Source: CAZRUA01 sp964603125 (GTDB taxonomy: Bacteria > Bacteroidota > Bacteroidia > B-17B0 > Aurantibacillaceae). From it: 15,461 bases of DNA. Shown here in pieces: positions 13,749 to 15,461 of the stretch; within the stretch, counting starts at the first letter, position 1; each line of letters opens with the position of its first letter. Both the position numbers and the translations under genes were made by a program. The stretch is from the NCBI GenBank assembly GCA_964603125.1, contig CAZRUA010000086.1, forward strand, positions 1 to 15,461, in the 5' to 3' direction. A model generated the notes under the pieces. It saw only the letters and a list, made by a program, of their open reading frames with translations. It did not search any database and was not told the DNA's origin.

Positions 13749-14213
13749 TTAACCATTTATTTTGTTAATGCTCCAATTTAAATTTTCAAGAATACTGTTT
13801 TGAGATAATAGCCATTCGAATTCAGTTGAAAACTCTGCTTTTGTATTGTTAAAAGCATCTTCAATGCAATCTTTATCTACACTATATCCAGTTATTTGAC
13901 CAGTCCAAACATAACTTACTTTTAGCAACTCTTTTTTATGTTTTGATATAGCTAAACCGCCAACATATTGGTCTGATAAATCAAACACCACAAATTTTTC
14001 GTTTTCATTTAAGTTGGCAAATTGTTCTTTCATGTAATTGATATATGCAATTCCAATATCTTGCGGTATTCTTTTGATTTTAGTTGGGTCGAGTTTTAAA
14101 AAGTCAGTCATATAATACATGTCAGCTCTTTTTGAAAAGGAGGTAAGGGCACCAATCTTTAAAAAGATGTCTTCATGGCCAGTGCCTAACTCGTCGATCA
14201 ATATACGTATCAT
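13749..14213 (-). CDS. hypothetical protein (154 aa)
   Basis: This soluble protein has no signal or membrane helix. It opens MIRILIDELGTGHEDIFLKIGALTSFSKRADMYYMTDFLKLDP and contains a central FVVFDLSDQYVGGLAISKHKKELLKVSYVWTG, with strand-turn-strand character. It ends with helices (FEWLLSQNSILENLNWSINKING). It looks like a small acidic cytoplasmic alpha/beta protein of the kind often found in immunity or stress gene clusters, but no family is recognised and no toxin is visible beside it. I start at the ATG at 14211-14213. A longer reading from 14276 would overlap, in another frame, the end of the frameshifted upstream gene. The stop is 2 nt before the next ATG. Confidence 0.7.
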   Translation of the reverse strand: MIRILIDELGTGHEDIFLKIGALTSFSKRADMYYMTDFLKLDPTKIKRIPQDIGIAYINYMKEQFANLNENEKFVVFDLSDQYVGGLAISKHKKELLKVSYVWTGQITGYSVDKDCIEDAFNNTKAEFSTEFEWLLSQNSILENLNWSINKING

Positions 14214-14226
14214 TGTTTTCTTTTTT

Positions 14227-14375
14227 TTACCAAAATCGCCACCAAGGTTTCGTTTGTTCTGGTTCTTCAATTTCAATTATGCTTTCAACAGTATAATCTA
14301 GCTTGAAGTTATTCGCAGCAAATACTTTTTTATCCAATCAGATTGATGTTTTATATCTTCTTTTAATGTCCCCAT
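14227..14375 (-). pseudogene. small gene with a -1 frameshift in an A-run
   Basis: An ATG at 14373-14375 begins MGTLKEDIKHQSDWIKK and would stop early at 14298-14300 (25 codons). One base added to the six-base A run (plus-strand T6, 14326-14331) restores a frame that continues VFAANNFKLDYTVESIIEIEEPEQTKPWWRFW and stops at 14227-14229, giving 49 aa. The two halves read as one plausible sequence, and the downstream half is coding-like, ending 13 nt before the next gene's ATG. This is either a recent inactivation, a sequencing error in a homopolymer, or slippage at the A run. From memory, the opening TLKEDIK-x-x-x-DWI resembles the N-terminus of a family of larger proteins, in which case this would be a remnant. 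Confidence 0.5.
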
Positions 14376-14410
14376 TTTGTATTCGCTGCAGGAATTGAAT
14401 TGTTGCCCGC

Positions 14411-14422
14411 TTATTTAAATAA
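14411..14422. repeat. 12-bp perfect palindrome TTATTTAAATAA
   Basis: A perfect AT palindrome lies 6 nt beyond the stop of the TonB-C gene (14428), in the short gap before the frameshifted gene. It has no loop and no T-tract. It could be an operator-like site or chance in AT-rich DNA. It is listed because it lies in a 52-nt intergenic gap that is otherwise featureless. Confidence 0.2.
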
Positions 14423-14427
14423 ATTGC

Positions 14428-15168
14428 TTACTCAATAGTAAAATTAATTGGGAATACATATTCAACATTTACAGCTTTTCCTCCTAATAAAGCAGGAAAC
14501 CAATTATTTGGGATTTCCTTAACAACTCTCAATGCTTCTTCATCACATCCAGAACCAATTCCTTTAATTACTCTGTGGTTTGCTGTTTGTCCATTACTGT
14601 CAATAGTAAAAGCAATGAAAACTTTACCTGAAACACCACTTTCTTTTGCTAGTATTGGATAATGAATGTTTTTTAAAATGGGTTCAAACATTAAAGCCGA
14701 ACCTCCGATGTATAGTGGTGGTTGTTCAAGTTTTGATTTAATAGTGTCAGAACCATTTATTACTTTGTATTCTTTTTCTATATCCTTCTCTTCTAGTTTA
14801 AAGTAGGTAATTTCTTTTTTAGTATAATCATATTTTTGTTCCAGTTCGCCTTTAAAATTGTAAAATTCCCAAACAGCAACTTTCTTGTCTGCTAAGTAGT
14901 AACCTGTTGATTTTTTAAGTTTTCCTCCCCAATTATATTCTGTCCAAATACTGTCTTTAAGTCCATTTTTATAAAAGCCATTAATAAGTATTGAGTTTTT
15001 GTAGCCAAGTTTTTGATAGTTGCCATGACGAATGGACAGGTCTGATTTTAAAACAAAGTAAACTTCTTTGAACCCTCCATTTTTATTCTCCTCCGTCACT
15101 TTTTTTGTTTCTTGACTCAATAAAAATGTGGGTAAAATAGTAAGTAGTAATATAATTGTTTTCGTCAT
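14428..15168 (-). CDS. periplasmic TonB C-terminal domain protein with MORN-like repeats
   Basis: This 246-aa protein has a signal peptide (MTKTIILLLTILPTFLLSQ). The central region has YwqK/MORN-like strands (GNYQKLGYKNSILINGFYKNGLKDSIWTEYNWGGKLKKSTGYYLADKKVAVWEFYNFKGELEQKYDY). The C-terminal domain, about residues 155-246, is of the TonB_C type (YIGGSALMFEPILKNIHYPILAKESGVSGKVFIAFTIDSNGQ ... CDEEALRVVKEIPNNWFPALLGGKAVNVEYVFPINF). There is no transmembrane anchor beyond the cleavable signal, so it is probably soluble in the periplasm and not a classical energy-transducing TonB. I start at the ATG at 15166-15168; an in-frame start at 15234 adds 22 residues ahead of the signal peptide. Confidence 0.85.
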   Translation of the reverse strand: MTKTIILLLTILPTFLLSQETKKVTEENKNGGFKEVYFVLKSDLSIRHGNYQKLGYKNSILINGFYKNGLKDSIWTEYNWGGKLKKSTGYYLADKKVAVWEFYNFKGELEQKYDYTKKEITYFKLEEKDIEKEYKVINGSDTIKSKLEQPPLYIGGSALMFEPILKNIHYPILAKESGVSGKVFIAFTIDSNGQTANHRVIKGIGSGCDEEALRVVKEIPNNWFPALLGGKAVNVEYVFPINFTIE

Positions 15169-15238
15169 TTTATAAATAGTATTAGATTCTTTGTCAAATA
15201 TTAAAGTTTTAAATCCCCGAAAGGACTTAAGCAAATCC

Positions 15239-15461
15239 TTATTTCTCAGGATAAAGCTTCTTAATATGTTCGGTATGATTTACAACCATCTTTTTCAAAA
15301 TGTCTTGGTCAATATCGGCTAGGGTTTTAATATGCACACAGCCTTTATCTGTTTTGTGTTTACCAAATTTTTCAAGTAATTTTTCTCTGTCCTTAAAATT
15401 ACCCGATAAGTAAATGGCAATGGAAGAGGCTCTGGGCGAAAAAGCAATATTCGGGCTGTCG
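15239..15461 (-). CDS. DUF1801 domain protein, C-terminal part
   Basis: The frame enters from the right edge and ends at the TAA at 15239-15241; 73 residues are visible and the start is outside the window. The sequence SPNIAFSPRASSIAIYLSGNFKDREKLLEKFGKHKTDKGCVHIKTLADIDQDILKKMV matches the DUF1801 (YdhG-like) pattern. Hallmarks are the SPR...SIAIYL strand, LLEKFGKHKTDKGC, then a VHIK strand and the D-x-D-x-x-x-L helix. The function of these small cytoplasmic proteins is not established. The frame has no stop over its whole length, and the TonB-C gene start is 70 nt downstream. Confidence 0.85.
   Translation of the reverse strand, partial: DSPNIAFSPRASSIAIYLSGNFKDREKLLEKFGKHKTDKGCVHIKTLADIDQDILKKMVVNHTEHIKKLYPEK

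Noticed and set aside
1..15461. Search for integrase, transposase, CRISPR, tRNA or rRNA genes
   Set aside because: None of the recognised proteins has recombinase motifs, and no regularly spaced short repeats or tRNA-like cloverleaf sequence was seen.

Overview
The window is AT-rich, with genes typical of Bacteroidota: many small secreted or lipoprotein genes of unknown function, a regulator-type beta-propeller lipoprotein, a TonB C-terminal protein, and at least one near-perfect Bacteroidota promoter (TTTG, 19 nt, TAnnTTTG on the minus strand at 11294-11324). No rRNA, tRNA, CRISPR array, transposase, integrase or phage gene is visible. Apart from two plus-strand genes at the left edge, all convincing genes are on the minus strand, so transcription runs right to left.

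Left edge (1-1272): the C-terminal end of an unidentified plus-strand protein is followed 12 nt later by a small STAS/DUF7793-like protein. These converge on a secreted hypothetical gene, with an AT hairpin at the junction.

Cassette-like region (about 1406-7991): this is the most interesting part. Unrelated, compact minus-strand genes (GNAT acetyltransferase, adenylate-kinase-like protein without a P-loop, two membrane proteins plus a seven-blade propeller lipoprotein, an unknown 248-aa protein, and a J-domain-like membrane protein) alternate with long imperfect palindromes. The palindromes begin with a TAAC core (CACTAAC, CGCTAAC, GGCTAAC, AGCTAAC, TGCTAAC) and end with a GTTRG or GTTAA core, placed from 0 to 16 nt from the stop codon of the next gene. 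Several genes are bracketed by matching inverted cores, for example GTTAGCGGT at 2082 and ACCGCTAAC at 2651. The layout resembles an integron cassette array with attC-like sites but no integrase in view, and the cores are not classical RYYYAAC/GTTRRRY. One noncoding element of about 220 bp occurs twice (2656-2875 and 5799-6011), roughly 80% identical by eye.

Right half (8159-15461): ordinary-looking chromosomal accessory genes. In minus-strand order from the right these are a DUF1801 protein (cut by the window edge), a periplasmic TonB-C protein with MORN-like repeats, a small frameshifted gene, an unknown 154-aa protein, a four-helix membrane protein, a tight operon of outer-membrane barrel, lipoprotein and rifampin ADP-ribosyltransferase (Arr), a secreted YD-like repeat protein with its own promoter, and then SRPBCC/AHSA1, VOC-lipoprotein and YdeI/OmpD-associated genes. 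Family assignments are made by recognising motifs by eye, not by database search.
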